A stretch of DNA of 64,000 bases from Pseudomonas viridiflava (GTDB lineage Bacteria; Pseudomonadota; Gammaproteobacteria; Pseudomonadales; Pseudomonadaceae). The translations under genes were made by a program, and so were the position numbers. Numbering within the stretch: the stretch's first letter is position 1; the number at the start of each line of letters is the position of its first letter. The stretch is from contig NZ_UUOC01000032.1 of NCBI RefSeq assembly GCF_900590755.1, positions 105,023 to 169,022 on the forward strand, in the 5' to 3' direction. The notes beneath the pieces are model-generated. The model was given only the letters and a program-made list of their open reading frames with translations. It made no database searches and was not told where the DNA came from. Of this stretch, positions 25,206 through 34,453 are shown piece after piece.

Positions 25206-26275
25206 ATCGACTATTTTCTGCGCGGCAGATGTCCTTGCCTGCGCCCGTTCTGGCCCTGGCTGAGCGTATCGCGCAACAGTGGCGCGGCAGCCTGATGCAA
25301 CGTGGCTGGCAGCTGTGGCTGATCGAGCTGCGCGCCTGCATGCCTGAAAAACTGCAGCGGCTGTTGATCCATGACACGCCAGAGCATCTGCACGCCTGGC
25401 CATTGAGCGGCCCGTTGCCGGTGCTGTCGGCCCAGGTGCAACAGATTCTGCTGCTGCCACCCTCGTCGGTGCTGGTGCAAACCCTGCAACTGCCGTTGGC
25501 GGCGGCCCGTGATCTGAACTCGGTCGTGGGTTTCGAACTGGACCGCTTCACGCCGTTCGATGCCTCGCAGCTGTACTTCGTGGCCCGTCAGGACAAGCGC
25601 GTCGGCGGGTTTATCCAAGTGACGCTGGTGGCAATTCTGCGCGAGCGCCTGGATGCGATCCTTGCCGAATGTGCGGCGCTTGGCTTGCAGCCGCACGCCG
25701 TGGACGTCGGTTGCGACGATCAGTCACGTCTCGGTATCGATCTGCTTCCTGTACCGTTGCGCGCCCGCCAGAAAAGCAGTGGCCTTGGCCTGCAACGCAA
25801 ACTGCTGTGGCTGTGTGGCGGCTTGCTGATTGTGGCGATGCTGCTCTGGCTCAACGAACGCCAGCGGGTCCTCGAAGACATGCAGCCCAGCATCAAGGCA
25901 CAAAAGGCTGAGGTGGCGCAGATCCAGAAGATTCGCCAGCAACTGACCAATACCCGAGGCGCGGCCAATTACCTGATCCAGCGCAAGTCCGCGCAACCCA
26001 CCCTGGTGGCGCTGCTTAACGAGCTGACCGCTTGCCTGCCCAATGACACCTGGATCGACCAGCTTGAAATCAATGACAGTGCCGAAGTTTCCTTTTCCGG
26101 GCAGAGCGCCAAGGCCAGCGCCTTGATTGGCCGGGTCAAGGATTGTCACAGCCTGGAGAACGCCCAGTTTCAGGGGGTGATTCAGCCCGATCCTCAGACC
26201 GGCAAGGATCGTTTTTCCCTGCGCGCTCACCTGCATCAGGAGGCCGCCAATGAGCCGACCACTGACCAGCCGTGA
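25202..26275 (+). CDS. gspL: GspL-like / PilN-type inner-membrane assembly protein
   Basis: A 357-residue protein. The first half is cytoplasmic and contains an actin-like/PilM-related segment (ILLLPPSSVLVQTLQLPLAA, SVVGFELDRFTPFDASQLYF). One membrane helix follows at about residues 198-217 (KLLWLCGGLLIVAMLLWLNE), then a coiled-coil and a periplasmic ferredoxin-like PilN domain (LVALLNELTACLPNDTWIDQ). It should connect the GspE ATPase to the periplasmic assembly. The ATG at 25202 overlaps the gspK stop by 4 bases; the frame can extend to TTG 25193. Confidence 0.87.
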   Translation: MNRLFSARQMSLPAPVLALAERIAQQWRGSLMQRGWQLWLIELRACMPEKLQRLLIHDTPEHLHAWPLSGPLPVLSAQVQQILLLPPSSVLVQTLQLPLAAARDLNSVVGFELDRFTPFDASQLYFVARQDKRVGGFIQVTLVAILRERLDAILAECAALGLQPHAVDVGCDDQSRLGIDLLPVPLRARQKSSGLGLQRKLLWLCGGLLIVAMLLWLNERQRVLEDMQPSIKAQKAEVAQIQKIRQQLTNTRGAANYLIQRKSAQPTLVALLNELTACLPNDTWIDQLEINDSAEVSFSGQSAKASALIGRVKDCHSLENAQFQGVIQPDPQTGKDRFSLRAHLHQEAANEPTTDQP

Positions 26276-26861
26276 ACGCCGCGGCGCCGCCTTGATCGTC
26301 CTGGCACTGGTGCTTTGCGCCGGTTACTGGCTGTTGATCGACAGCTGGTTTGCCGGGCCGTTGCGCGAGATCAACGCCCAAGCTGACCAACTACGCGAGC
26401 AACAACAACGCTACGCCGGATTGTTGAGCCAGGGCGACACCCTCAAAAAGCAGCTGGAGCAGGCCAAAAATGATCCCGCCAGCAGCACCAGCCTGTTGCC
26501 CGGCGACGATCCCAGCGCCGTGGCCGCCGACCTGATGCAGCGAGTGGCCGATCTGATCAGCAGCCACGCCAGTACCGGTGGCGGTTGCAGCCTGACTCAA
26601 CGCATGCCGATCACCCCCGAACAGGACGGTGCCGAGCCCTATCGTCAGGTGAAAGTCAGCCTGACCCTGGAATGCGCCATCGAGCCGCTGACTGCCATCC
26701 TCCATGAGCTGGAGTACCAGCGGCCGTTCCTGTTCGTTGACGAAATGAGCATCCGACGTGGTGCTGATGCGCCCCTTAAAGGCGGCGCCGGGAAACTGGT
26801 CGCTCACTTGCTGGTGCGCGGTTATCTGCAACCAGCGGCCCTCGCGGAGGCCGCGCCATGA
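26250..26861 (+). CDS. gspM: GspM-like / PilO-type inner-membrane assembly protein
   Basis: A 203-residue protein with one N-terminal membrane helix (GAALIVLALVLCAGYWLLID), a coiled coil (about residues 35-75, rich in Gln/Leu/Lys) and a periplasmic PilO/GspM-b-type domain (LTAILHELEYQRPFLFVDEM). It pairs with GspL. The gene overlaps gspL by 26 bases and the next gene by 4 bases. Assignment follows the helix-coil-ferredoxin layout and operon position rather than strong sequence identity. Confidence 0.85.
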   Translation: MSRPLTSRERRGAALIVLALVLCAGYWLLIDSWFAGPLREINAQADQLREQQQRYAGLLSQGDTLKKQLEQAKNDPASSTSLLPGDDPSAVAADLMQRVADLISSHASTGGGCSLTQRMPITPEQDGAEPYRQVKVSLTLECAIEPLTAILHELEYQRPFLFVDEMSIRRGADAPLKGGAGKLVAHLLVRGYLQPAALAEAAP

Positions 26862-27382
26862 TCGGTTCGTTACGCTCCACCGAGTGGGCGTTGCTGGGCC
26901 TGGCCAGCGTACTGACCCTGGTGATTGCCGGGATTCTCGGCGGCCTTGGCGATTCTCCGGACTGGTTGCCGGAACAGGCGCCACGCAACCTGAAAGATGC
27001 GGCTGCGAAATCACCTGTGGCCCCGACCGCCAGCTTGCAAAGCCTGTCTGGAACCTGGCAGGCGCCGCTGTTCAGCACCGACCGCAGTGCGGATCGATCC
27101 ACTCAGCAGGCGCAGGTTTCCAATCTGGCGGGCCTGACCCTGACCGGGGTGATGATCGACGGCGATCTTCGCGTGGCCCTGATCAAACGCGCTGACGGCC
27201 CGCCGCTCAAGGTCCATCAAGGCCAGGCACTGCCCAACGGCTGGAAGCTGGAAGCGCTGAGCCCGACCCAGGCCGATTTCTCTTCAGACGGTCGCACCCA
27301 AAGCTTGAACCTGCGTGCGCTGCGCCTGCCGCCGCCTTCCAATACCCCACCGATTTCTCTTCCTCGTGAGTCCACTCAGTGA
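26858..27382 (+). CDS. GspC/GspN-like inner-membrane protein with HR-type domain
   Basis: A 174-residue protein with an N-terminal membrane helix (EWALLGLASVLTLVIAGILG), a Pro/Ala linker and a small periplasmic beta domain (NLAGLTLTGVMIDGDLRVAL, then KVHQGQALPNGWKLEALSPT) that looks like the homology region (HR) of GspC, which contacts the secretin N0 domain. It lacks a PDZ or coiled-coil C-terminus. No other GspC candidate is present, so this short protein probably fills that role. It overlaps gspM and gspD by 4 bases each. Confidence 0.75.
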   Translation: MIGSLRSTEWALLGLASVLTLVIAGILGGLGDSPDWLPEQAPRNLKDAAAKSPVAPTASLQSLSGTWQAPLFSTDRSADRSTQQAQVSNLAGLTLTGVMIDGDLRVALIKRADGPPLKVHQGQALPNGWKLEALSPTQADFSSDGRTQSLNLRALRLPPPSNTPPISLPRESTQ

Positions 27383-29718
27383 ACGCTAATTTTTCAGGAG
27401 TTCGTAAAATAGCCACCTTGCGCACCCCCATGCTTTGCCTGGCCACCGCCGTTGCTCTCGGCGGTTGTGCGGCCACGCCCAAAACCTACGAACAAGATGA
27501 CGCTATGCTGCGCGAGGCCCTGAACGGCACGGGCTCACAACGTCCGCCGGTTGACCCGCGCAGCGAGCAGCCGCCCGTGGATACTCAGCAGACACAAGCG
27601 GCCAGCGCGCCGACCCGGCAGCTGATTCGCGGCAATCAGCAGTTCATTCGCAAACCTGCGCCAGCGCCTTCTGCCCGTGGATCAGCGCCTGCAGGCGCAA
27701 GCGAGCAGGGCGACATCGTCTTCAACTTCACCAACCAGCCCATCGAAGCGGTGATCAACAGCATCATGGGCGACTTGCTGCACGAGAATTACAGCATCGC
27801 CCAGGGCGTGAAAGGCGACGTGAGCTTCTCCACCTCCAAGCCGGTGAACAAGAAGCAGGCGATGTCGATCCTGGAAACCCTGTTGTCCTGGACCGACAAC
27901 GCCATGATCAAGCAGGGCGACCGTTACGTGATCCTGCCGTCCAATCAGGCAGTGGCAGGCAAGCTGGTGCCAGAGATGACCGTCTCCCAGCCGGCGGCGG
28001 GCATGTCGGCGCGGCTGTTCCCGTTGCGTTATATCTCGGCCACGGAAATGCAGAAACTGCTCAAGCCGTTCGCCCGTGAGAACGCCTTCCTGCTGGTGGA
28101 CCCGGCCCGCAACGTGTTGAGCATGTCCGGTACGCCGGATGAGCTGTCCAACTATCAGGACACCATCGACACCTTCGACGTTGACTGGCTCAAAGGCATG
28201 TCCGTCGGTGTGTTCGGCCTGCAGCGCGCCTCGGTGGGCGAGTTGATGCCCGAGCTGCAAAAAATGTTCGGCCCGGACAGCGGCATGCCGTTGGCGGGCA
28301 TGGTGCGTTTTCTGCCGATCGAGCGGACCAACTCGGTGGTGGCAATCTCTTCGCAGCCCGAATACCTGCGTGAAGTCGGCGACTGGATTCACACCATCGA
28401 CGAAGGCGGCGGCAACGAGCCGCAGATGTACGTCTACGACGTGCGCAACATGAAGGCCACCGACCTGGCCAAATACCTGCGCCAGATCTACGGCAACGGC
28501 GCGATCAAGGACGACTCGGCTGCCAAGGTGGCGCCGGGGCTGCGCACCCGCTCGCTGTCTTCGCTCAGTTCCAATAGCAGTTCGGGCGGCATGGGCGGCA
28601 CTGGCGGGCTCAGCAATGGTCTGGGTGGCGGCATGGGCAACAGCAGCGGCGGCACGGGCATGGGCGGCAATCAGAATGCCTCGGTGGACGAAGAGCAGGA
28701 AGCCGACGCCGAAGGCAGCGACGAAAGCATGGACAGCGAAGCCGACAGCGGCGCGGAGCAGGGCGGCCAGTCAGCTTCCAAGGGCATCGACGCCAGCACC
28801 CGCATCACTGCGCAGAAAAGCAGCAACCAACTGTTGGTTCGTACTCGTCCGGCTCAGTGGAAAGAGATCGAATCAGCCATCAAACGTCTGGACAATGTGC
28901 CGCTGCAAGTGCAGATCGAGACCCGGATTCTTGAGGTCAACCTGACCGGCGAGCTGGATCTGGGCGTGCAGTGGTATCTGGGTCGGCTGGCCGGTAACTC
29001 CAGCACCACCAACATTGAAAACACTGCTGGCAGCCAGGGCGCGCTGGGTGCAGGTGGTGCGGCACTGGGCAGTTCGTCGCTGTTCTACTCGTTCGTCAGC
29101 AGCAACTTGCAGGTTGCACTCAAGGCGCTGGAAACCAACGGCCGCACTCAGGTGCTGTCGGCGCCGTCCCTGGTGGTGATGAACAACCAGCAGGCGCAGA
29201 TCCAGGTCGGCGATAACATCCCGATCAGCCAGACCACGGTCAACACCAACGTCTCCAACACCAGCTTGAGCAGTGTCGAATATGTGCAGACCGGGGTGAT
29301 TCTCGATGTGGTGCCACGGATCAATCCGGGCGGCCTGGTGTACATGGATATTCAGCAGCAGGTCAGCAGCGCCGATGCGTCCTCGGTCACCGCAAACCAG
29401 ACCAACCCGAGCATCTCGACCCGCTCGGTGTCCACTCAGGTGGCGGTGCAAAGTGGCCAGACGGTCTTGCTCGGTGGTCTGATCAAGCAGGACAACGCAG
29501 AAAGCGGCTCCTCGGTGCCGTATCTGGGCAAAATCCCGGGCCTGCGCTGGTTGTTCGGCACCACCAGCAAATCCAAGGCGCGCACCGAGCTGATCGTGCT
29601 GATTACCCCACGGGTCATCACCAGCAGCAGCCAGTCGCGGCAAGTGACCGATGACTATCGCCAGCAAATGCAATTGTTGAAACCCGGCAAAGCCAACCAG
29701 CCGATCAGCGATTTTTAA
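27379..29718 (+). CDS. gspD: Type II secretion secretin GspD (lipoprotein)
   Basis: A 779-residue outer-membrane channel protein. GTG 27379 overlaps the upstream stop; the N-terminus has a lipoprotein signal with lipobox LGGC. N0/N1-like domains follow (GDIVFNFTNQPIEAVINSIM, RLFPLRYISATEMQKLLKPF), then a long low-complexity insert at about residues 390-470 made of Gly/Ser/Met repeats and an acidic stretch (DEEQEADAEGSDESMDSEAD). Last is the secretin C-domain (LSAPSLVVMNNQQAQIQVGD ... VPYLGKIPGLRWLFGT ... ELIVLITPRV). The lipobox suggests self-piloting, so a separate pilotin may not be needed. It closes the operon, opposite to xcp-type operons where the secretin lies early or apart. Confidence 0.95.
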   Translation: MNANFSGVRKIATLRTPMLCLATAVALGGCAATPKTYEQDDAMLREALNGTGSQRPPVDPRSEQPPVDTQQTQAASAPTRQLIRGNQQFIRKPAPAPSARGSAPAGASEQGDIVFNFTNQPIEAVINSIMGDLLHENYSIAQGVKGDVSFSTSKPVNKKQAMSILETLLSWTDNAMIKQGDRYVILPSNQAVAGKLVPEMTVSQPAAGMSARLFPLRYISATEMQKLLKPFARENAFLLVDPARNVLSMSGTPDELSNYQDTIDTFDVDWLKGMSVGVFGLQRASVGELMPELQKMFGPDSGMPLAGMVRFLPIERTNSVVAISSQPEYLREVGDWIHTIDEGGGNEPQMYVYDVRNMKATDLAKYLRQIYGNGAIKDDSAAKVAPGLRTRSLSSLSSNSSSGGMGGTGGLSNGLGGGMGNSSGGTGMGGNQNASVDEEQEADAEGSDESMDSEADSGAEQGGQSASKGIDASTRITAQKSSNQLLVRTRPAQWKEIESAIKRLDNVPLQVQIETRILEVNLTGELDLGVQWYLGRLAGNSSTTNIENTAGSQGALGAGGAALGSSSLFYSFVSSNLQVALKALETNGRTQVLSAPSLVVMNNQQAQIQVGDNIPISQTTVNTNVSNTSLSSVEYVQTGVILDVVPRINPGGLVYMDIQQQVSSADASSVTANQTNPSISTRSVSTQVAVQSGQTVLLGGLIKQDNAESGSSVPYLGKIPGLRWLFGTTSKSKARTELIVLITPRVITSSSQSRQVTDDYRQQMQLLKPGKANQPISDF

Positions 29719-29794
29719 CACCACCTCTGGCAAACGACATACCGTGTGCGTTGTCCGATTCATCGAACAACGCACTTTCAGAGGCTATCTACCG

Positions 29795-30520
29795 ATGTTG
29801 AAATTCTTCGCCGTTCTGCTGTTGGCGTTCACCGGCTTCGCCCAGGCCGCGCTTACGCTGCAAACCGATTTGCCGTTGAGTTACGTGGCGCAAATCAACA
29901 CCGAGGCCAAAGACCGGCCGTTGGTGATCTTCATGCACGGTTATGGCAGTAACGAGTTGGACCTGTTCGGGATCAACTTTGCCCTGCCCAAGGACTACAA
30001 CTACCTGTCGGTGCGCGCGCCTGTCAGCCTGGGGGAAGATCGCTACCAGTGGTTCACCAAGAATCCGCAAAGCGCTGACTACGATGGTGTGACCGTTGAC
30101 CTGAAACGCAGTGGTGAATCCCTGAATCAGTTCATCGAGCAGGCCACGGCGAAGTACCACACCCAGCCGTCGAAAGTGTATCTGATGGGCTTCAGCCAGG
30201 GCGCGATGATGACCTACGAAGTGGCGCTACGCGATCCGCAATTGGTCGGTGGCATCGCAGCCTTGAGCGGTAAAGTGCTGCCGGTTCTGAAATCCGAACT
30301 CAAACCCGCCCCGGCATTGAAAGACCTGCAAGTCTTCATCGGCCACGGCAACGCCGACTCGCGCGTGCCTTACAGCGGCGCCACCGAAGCCAATTCGTAC
30401 CTGAAGACACTGGGGTTGAAGCCGGAGCTGCATTCTTATGCCGGTGTCGGGCACACCATCAGTCAGGAAGAGGTGGGGGATTTGAAGGTGTGGTTGGCGA
30501 GGGTGGCAAAAGCCGATTGA
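29795..30520 (+). CDS. Secreted alpha/beta-hydrolase, phospholipase/carboxylesterase family
   Basis: A 241-residue esterase. The ATG at 29795 (GAGG about 10 bases upstream) starts a Sec signal (MLKFFAVLLLAFTGFAQA). The mature domain resembles the Abhydrolase_2 carboxylesterases: oxyanion HGYGSNELDLF, nucleophile Ser in LMGFSQGAMM, acid Asp in GHGNADSRVP and His in AGVGHTISQE. It hydrolyses short esters or lysophospholipids in the periplasm or outside. The gene starts 76 bases after gspD, on the same strand. It could be co-transcribed and is a plausible cargo, but signal-peptide esterases also act in the periplasm. Confidence 0.88.
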   Translation: MLKFFAVLLLAFTGFAQAALTLQTDLPLSYVAQINTEAKDRPLVIFMHGYGSNELDLFGINFALPKDYNYLSVRAPVSLGEDRYQWFTKNPQSADYDGVTVDLKRSGESLNQFIEQATAKYHTQPSKVYLMGFSQGAMMTYEVALRDPQLVGGIAALSGKVLPVLKSELKPAPALKDLQVFIGHGNADSRVPYSGATEANSYLKTLGLKPELHSYAGVGHTISQEEVGDLKVWLARVAKAD

Positions 30521-30578
30521 TCCGATATACAACCCTGTAGCTCACCGAGGTCACGAGGCCTTCAGATACACCCTGATC

Positions 30579-30685
30579 CTGTAGGAGTGAGCTTGCTCGC
30601 GATCGGCTGCGAAGCAGTCGTGAAGAATACTCACCATCGCCGGAAAGTCGTTCCGACTTTATCGCGAGCAAGCTCACTCCTACAG
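30579..30685. repeat. REP pair (GTAGGAGTGAGCTTGCTCGCGA family)
   Basis: Two inverted CTGTAGGAGTGAGCTTGCTC arms flank a spacer containing ATCGGCTGCGAAGCAGTCGT and CGGAAAGTCGTTCCGACTTT, almost the same as the spacer at 14965-15077. It separates the esterase from the convergent nitA gene. Confidence 0.9.
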
Positions 30686-30747
30686 GGACTGGGTTTGTTG
30701 CCCGACGGCGCTGTGTCAGGGCAACTCGCGAGGGGTTGGGGCATGCG

Positions 30748-32649
30748 TTACAACACAATATCCAGCCGCTTCAATCGCGAAGCCAGTGTCGTGGGCTTCA
30801 ATCCCAGCAGTTCGGCTGCGCCGCCTTTACCGAAGAGTTTGCCGTTGCTGGCCTTCAGCGCGGCTTGCATGTTGTGGCGCTCCAGATCACGTAGCTGGGC
30901 GTCTGTCATGATGCTGGCGCTGGTCGATGCAGCAACCTGTACGCTTTCGCGTTTATCAAGCTCTTCCGGCAGGTCCATGTTCAGGTCCGCACCATGGGAG
31001 GTGATCAGCGCCCGTTCGATGACGTTTTGCAGTTCACGGATATTGCCCGGCCAGGAGTAATGTTGCAGACGCTCAATGTCGCTGTTGCGCAGGCGGCGGC
31101 CAGGCATGTTCAGACGCTTGGCGGTTTGCTTGAGAAAGTGCGCGGCCAGCAGCGGTATGTCCATGGGCCGCTCCCGTAACGCCGGTGACTGGATCGGGAA
31201 CACGTTGAGGCGGAAATACAGGTCTTCGCGAAAATGCTTGGCGGCCACTTCCTGACGCAAATCACGATTGGTCGCGGCGATTATGCGCACATCGACCTTG
31301 CGCGTGCGTTCTTCACCGACCCGCTCGAACTGACCCTCCTGCAAAACCCGCAGTAGTTTGCTTTGCAGCTCCAGTGGGATCTCGCCAATCTCGTCAAGAA
31401 ACAGCGTGCCGCCATCGGCCAGCTCAAAGCGCCCGACGCGATCACGTATCGCGCCGGTGAACGCGCCGCGAATGTGGCCGAAGAATTCACTCTCGAACAG
31501 CTCTGTGGGGATTGCTGCACAGTTGACCCGGATCAGCGGGTGAGCGCTGCGCCGACTGGCCTGGTGGATGGCTCGGGCGATCAACTCCTTGCCAGTGCCG
31601 GACTCGCCATTGATCAATACGCTGGCATCGGTAGGCGCCACCACATCGATCTGCTTGATGATTTTCAGGATCGGCTCGCTCTGGCCGACGATCTCGCGAA
31701 AGTTGTGCTCGATATGAATCTCTTCTTGCAGGTAGGCGTTCTGCTCTTCCAGCCGCTGCTTGAGCACCTTTAGCTCTTCCAGGGCGTTGTGCAGCTGGTT
31801 TTCCGTGGTGCGCCGTTCGGTGATGTCGCGGAACACCACCACGGCCCCGGCAATGCGTCCTTCGGAAATGACCGGTGTGCTGGTGAACTCCACCGGGAAT
31901 GAACTGCCATCCCGGCGCCAGAAAACCTCTTGGCGTCCCTCGTGAACGATGCCATCGCGGACCGCCTTGTAGATCGGGCAATCCTCCACCGGGTAATGGC
32001 TGCCATCGGCGTGGGTATGGTGATGGATGCGGTGAATATTCTTGCCGATCATGTCGGCAGGTTCCCAACCCAGCATCCGGGCGCCTGCCGGGTTGACGAA
32101 GGTCGCCAGGCCATCGGTGTTGATGCTGTAGATCCCGTCGCCCACAGCGCTGAGCAGCAACTGGTTATCGCGTTCGCTTTCCTGGAACAGATTGAGAATG
32201 TTGCGCCATTCCAGCAGCCCGCCACGCATGGTGCGTTCGGTGTGGGCCTGATCGCGCTGGTACTTCTCGTGGCTGGCCTCGCGCATCACCAGAATCAACT
32301 GCGGGCTGCCCTTGACCTGAAGGATCGTGGCCGACAGCTCCAGCTCGATCCGCTCCCCGGTCTTGCAATTGCAGCTCAGGTCCTCGCTCCAGCCGCGACC
32401 CTTGTCCATCACCGCCTGGGTAAAAACGATCAGGTCGGCCAATTGATGGCCGAATAATTTGCTCACGGGCAGTTCCAGCAACTCCTGGCGCGGGTAGCCC
32501 AGTAACTTGCAGGCGGCGATATTCAGGTCGCCAAAACGATCGGCCACCGGGTCGAGCAAGGCAATGGCTTCTGCACAGTGTTCGAAGACCATGTGTCGCG
32601 ATGAATAGGCAAGGTCGGCCCAGCCACTTAATGAATCTGGCTCGCTCAT
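30748..32649 (-). CDS. nitA: Sigma-54-dependent activator with PAS sensors (NitA)
   Basis: A 633-residue activator. Two PAS domains (about residues 15-125 and 165-280, the second with [12 protein letters not shown] and [10 protein letters not shown]) lead through a coiled coil to an AAA+ domain with Walker A GESGTGKE, the sigma-54 contact loop GAFTGA, and [12 protein letters not shown] Fis-type helix-turn-helix closes the protein ([20 protein letters not shown]). It is divergent from nitB and faces a good -24/-12 promoter, so it very likely controls the nit cluster in response to a small molecule or redox signal. This matches the regulator gene of the nit1C cluster known from cyanide-assimilating pseudomonads. 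Confidence 0.92.
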   Translation of the reverse strand: MSEPDSLSGWADLAYSSRHMVFEHCAEAIALLDPVADRFGDLNIAACKLLGYPRQELLELPVSKLFGHQLADLIVFTQAVMDKGRGWSEDLSCNCKTGERIELELSATILQVKGSPQLILVMREASHEKYQRDQAHTERTMRGGLLEWRNILNLFQESERDNQLLLSAVGDGIYSINTDGLATFVNPAGARMLGWEPADMIGKNIHRIHHHTHADGSHYPVEDCPIYKAVRDGIVHEGRQEVFWRRDGSSFPVEFTSTPVISEGRIAGAVVVFRDITERRTTENQLHNALEELKVLKQRLEEQNAYLQEEIHIEHNFREIVGQSEPILKIIKQIDVVAPTDASVLINGESGTGKELIARAIHQASRRSAHPLIRVNCAAIPTELFESEFFGHIRGAFTGAIRDRVGRFELADGGTLFLDEIGEIPLELQSKLLRVLQEGQFERVGEERTRKVDVRIIAATNRDLRQEVAAKHFREDLYFRLNVFPIQSPALRERPMDIPLLAAHFLKQTAKRLNMPGRRLRNSDIERLQHYSWPGNIRELQNVIERALITSHGADLNMDLPEELDKRESVQVAASTSASIMTDAQLRDLERHNMQAALKASNGKLFGKGGAAELLGLKPTTLASRLKRLDIVL

Positions 32650-32650
32650 T

Positions 32651-32765
32651 ACGAAATCTCGTGATTCAGCCCTACGAAGATTCGTATTTCTACGGGAATC
32701 CGTTGCCCGGCGATAGCATCAGAAAAGCCCCGAAAAACCGGATCAGATTTGAATGTGCATTCGAA
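32651..32765. promoter_or_regulatory. Candidate NitA activator sites
   Basis: Between nitA and the sigma-54 promoter are three short dyads: ACGA-N4-TCGT (32651-32662), ACGAA-N2-TTCGT (32674-32685) and GAATG-N2-CATTC (32751-32762). The middle one lies about 120 bases upstream of the -24 box, a normal place for an enhancer of a sigma-54 activator. Confidence 0.5.
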
Positions 32766-32804
32766 TCAATCAGTTAATGGCGGAGCAGCATTGACTTTTA
32801 TTTT

Positions 32805-32820
32805 TGGCACGCCGTTCGCT
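32805..32820 (+). promoter_or_regulatory. Sigma-54 (-24/-12) promoter of the nit cluster
   Basis: TGGCACGCCGTTCGCT matches the TGGCACG-N4-TTGCW consensus with a single mismatch and exact GG-to-GC spacing. It lies 67 bases before the nitB ATG and opposite a sigma-54 activator gene. Confidence 0.9.
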
Positions 32821-32886
32821 CTAGTCCTGTTGTCACCCGCAGCGTCAGACCGCTGATAAAAACACGACTTACTGGAGAACGACGAT

Positions 32887-33369
32887 ATGCCAACCGTGGA
32901 CATTGCTCATTACCAAGACGGCGACTTTCTGGTCAATTACGAAGAAAAAGTCTTCGAGGACGTCAAGGCCGAACCCGGCGAAAAAGTCCTGATCACCTTC
33001 CACACCATCGCGTTCGAAGGTTCCATCGGCCTGGTGAATATGCTCCAGGCCAAGCGCCTGCTGCGCAAAGGCTTCGAGACCAAGATTCTGCTCTACGGGC
33101 CAGGGGTGCAGCTGGGTGTGCAGCGTGGTTTCCCGACCCTGGGCGCCGAGGCTTTTCCCGGTCACCTGGCGGTCAACAACCAGCTCAAGGCGTTCATGTC
33201 TGAGGGTGGTGAAGTCTATGCCTGCCGGTTTGCCTTGCAGGCCTTGTATGGGCAGACCGAAAAAGCCCTGATCGAAGGCATCCGCCCGATCAATCCTCTG
33301 GACGTCATGGACCTGCGTCTGCTGATGCGCCGCGAGGGCGCGATGATTATTGATACCTGGACGGCGTAA
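32887..33369 (+). CDS. nitB: MSMEG_0572/Sll0783-family protein (NitB)
   Basis: A 160-residue soluble protein starting [20 protein letters not shown], of the family named after M. smegmatis 0572 and Synechocystis Sll0783, a nitrogen-starvation response protein found only in nit1C clusters. It contains a DsrE-like pattern ([40 protein letters not shown]) and one Cys in [12 protein letters not shown]. The biochemical role is unknown. GGAG lies 9 bases before the ATG, and the sigma-54 promoter directly upstream makes it first gene of the nit operon. A REP pair separates it from nitC. Confidence 0.9.
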   Translation: MPTVDIAHYQDGDFLVNYEEKVFEDVKAEPGEKVLITFHTIAFEGSIGLVNMLQAKRLLRKGFETKILLYGPGVQLGVQRGFPTLGAEAFPGHLAVNNQLKAFMSEGGEVYACRFALQALYGQTEKALIEGIRPINPLDVMDLRLLMRREGAMIIDTWTA

Positions 33370-33381
33370 CTCCGATAGCAA

Positions 33382-33456
33382 CTGTAGGAGCTGCCGAAGG
33401 CTGCGAATCGGTTTACCTGATACACCGCCATTCGCAGCCTGCGGCAGCTCCTACAG
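33382..33456. repeat. REP pair (GTAGGAGCTGCCGAAGGCTGCGA family) between nitB and nitC
   Basis: Inverted CTGTAGGAGCTGCCGAAGGC and GCCTGCGGCAGCTCCTACAG arms lie inside the nit operon, only 13 bases after the nitB stop. The transcript can form a long hairpin here. Confidence 0.92.
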
Positions 33457-33484
33457 AACCCAAGCCATGCTCAGGACCTTCATC

Positions 33485-34453
33485 ATGACCACCATCCGCG
33501 CCGCCGCCGTACAGTTCAGCCCGGTGCTGTACTCCCGGGAAGCCACTGTCGCCAAGCTCTGTAACACCTTGCTGGAGTTGGGCCGCGAGAGTGTGCAGTT
33601 CGTGGTTTTCCCGGAAACCGTGGTGCCGTACTACCCCTATTTCTCCTTCGTCCAGCCGCCATTTGCCATGGGCAAGGAACACCTGAAACTGCTGGAACAG
33701 TCAGTCATCGTGCCGTCCGACGTGACGCGGCAGATCGGCGACGCCTGCCGCGAGGCCGGGATCGTGGCGTCTATCGGCGTCAACGAACGCGATGGCGGCA
33801 CGATCTATAACGCTCAGTTGCTGTTCAACAGCGATGGCACGCTGATCCAGCACCGCCGCAAGATTACTCCCACCTATCACGAACGGATGGTCTGGGGGCA
33901 GGGCGACGGCTCGGGGTTGCGCGCCGTGGACAGCGCCGTCGGGCGCATCGGTTCGCTGGCCTGCTGGGAGCATTACAACCCGCTGGCCCGTTATGCACTG
34001 ATGGCCGACGGCGAGCAGATTCATGTGGCGATGTTCCCTGGTTCGCTGGTGGGCGACATCTTTGCCGAGCAGATCGAAGTCACCATCCGCCATCACGCAT
34101 TGGAGTCCGGTTGCTTTGTGGTCAATGCCACCGCCTGGCTGGATGCCGAGCAACAAGCGCAAATCATGCAGGACACCGGCTGCGGTCTGGGACCGATTTC
34201 AGGTGGATGTTTTACCGCGATTGTTTCCCCTGAAGGCAAATTGCTCGGCGAGCCGCTGCGCTCGGGCGAAGGCTGGGTGGTTGCCGATCTGGACATGGCG
34301 CTCATCGACAAGCGCAAACGCATGATGGATTCAGTGGGGCATTACAGCCGTCCGGAATTGCTCAGTCTGTTGATCGACCGTACGCCAACGGCCCATGTAC
34401 ATGAGCGCGCCGCCCAGCTGAAAACCGAGGAATACGCCCATGCAGACCAATGA
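33485..34453 (+). CDS. nitC: Nitrilase of the Nit1 type (NitC)
   Basis: A 322-residue carbon-nitrogen hydrolase with the full catalytic set: Glu44 in [14 protein letters not shown], Lys126 in [20 protein letters not shown] and Cys160 in [20 protein letters not shown]. The [10 protein letters not shown] form indicates a true nitrilase (nitrile to acid plus ammonia) rather than an amidase. In cyanide-growing P. fluorescens and P. pseudoalcaligenes strains the homologous enzyme of this cluster is needed for cyanide or nitrile nitrogen use. The ATG at 33485 has AGGA upstream; the longer frame from 33350 reads through a REP and is rejected. It overlaps nitD by 14 bases. Confidence 0.94.
   Translation: MTTIRAAAVQFSPVLYSREATVAKLCNTLLELGRESVQFVVFPETVVPYYPYFSFVQPPFAMGKEHLKLLEQSVIVPSDVTRQIGDACREAGIVASIGVNERDGGTIYNAQLLFNSDGTLIQHRRKITPTYHERMVWGQGDGSGLRAVDSAVGRIGSLACWEHYNPLARYALMADGEQIHVAMFPGSLVGDIFAEQIEVTIRHHALESGCFVVNATAWLDAEQQAQIMQDTGCGLGPISGGCFTAIVSPEGKLLGEPLRSGEGWVVADLDMALIDKRKRMMDSVGHYSRPELLSLLIDRTPTAHVHERAAQLKTEEYAHADQ

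Noticed and set aside
30579..30685. REP pairs as intrinsic terminators
   Set aside because: They form long stems but lack a T-run on either side, and some lie inside operons or coding sequence.
33350..33484. N-terminal extension of the nitrilase
   Set aside because: The added residues come from the REP pair (SCRRLRIG type), and a better start with family-like [10 protein letters not shown] exists at 33485.
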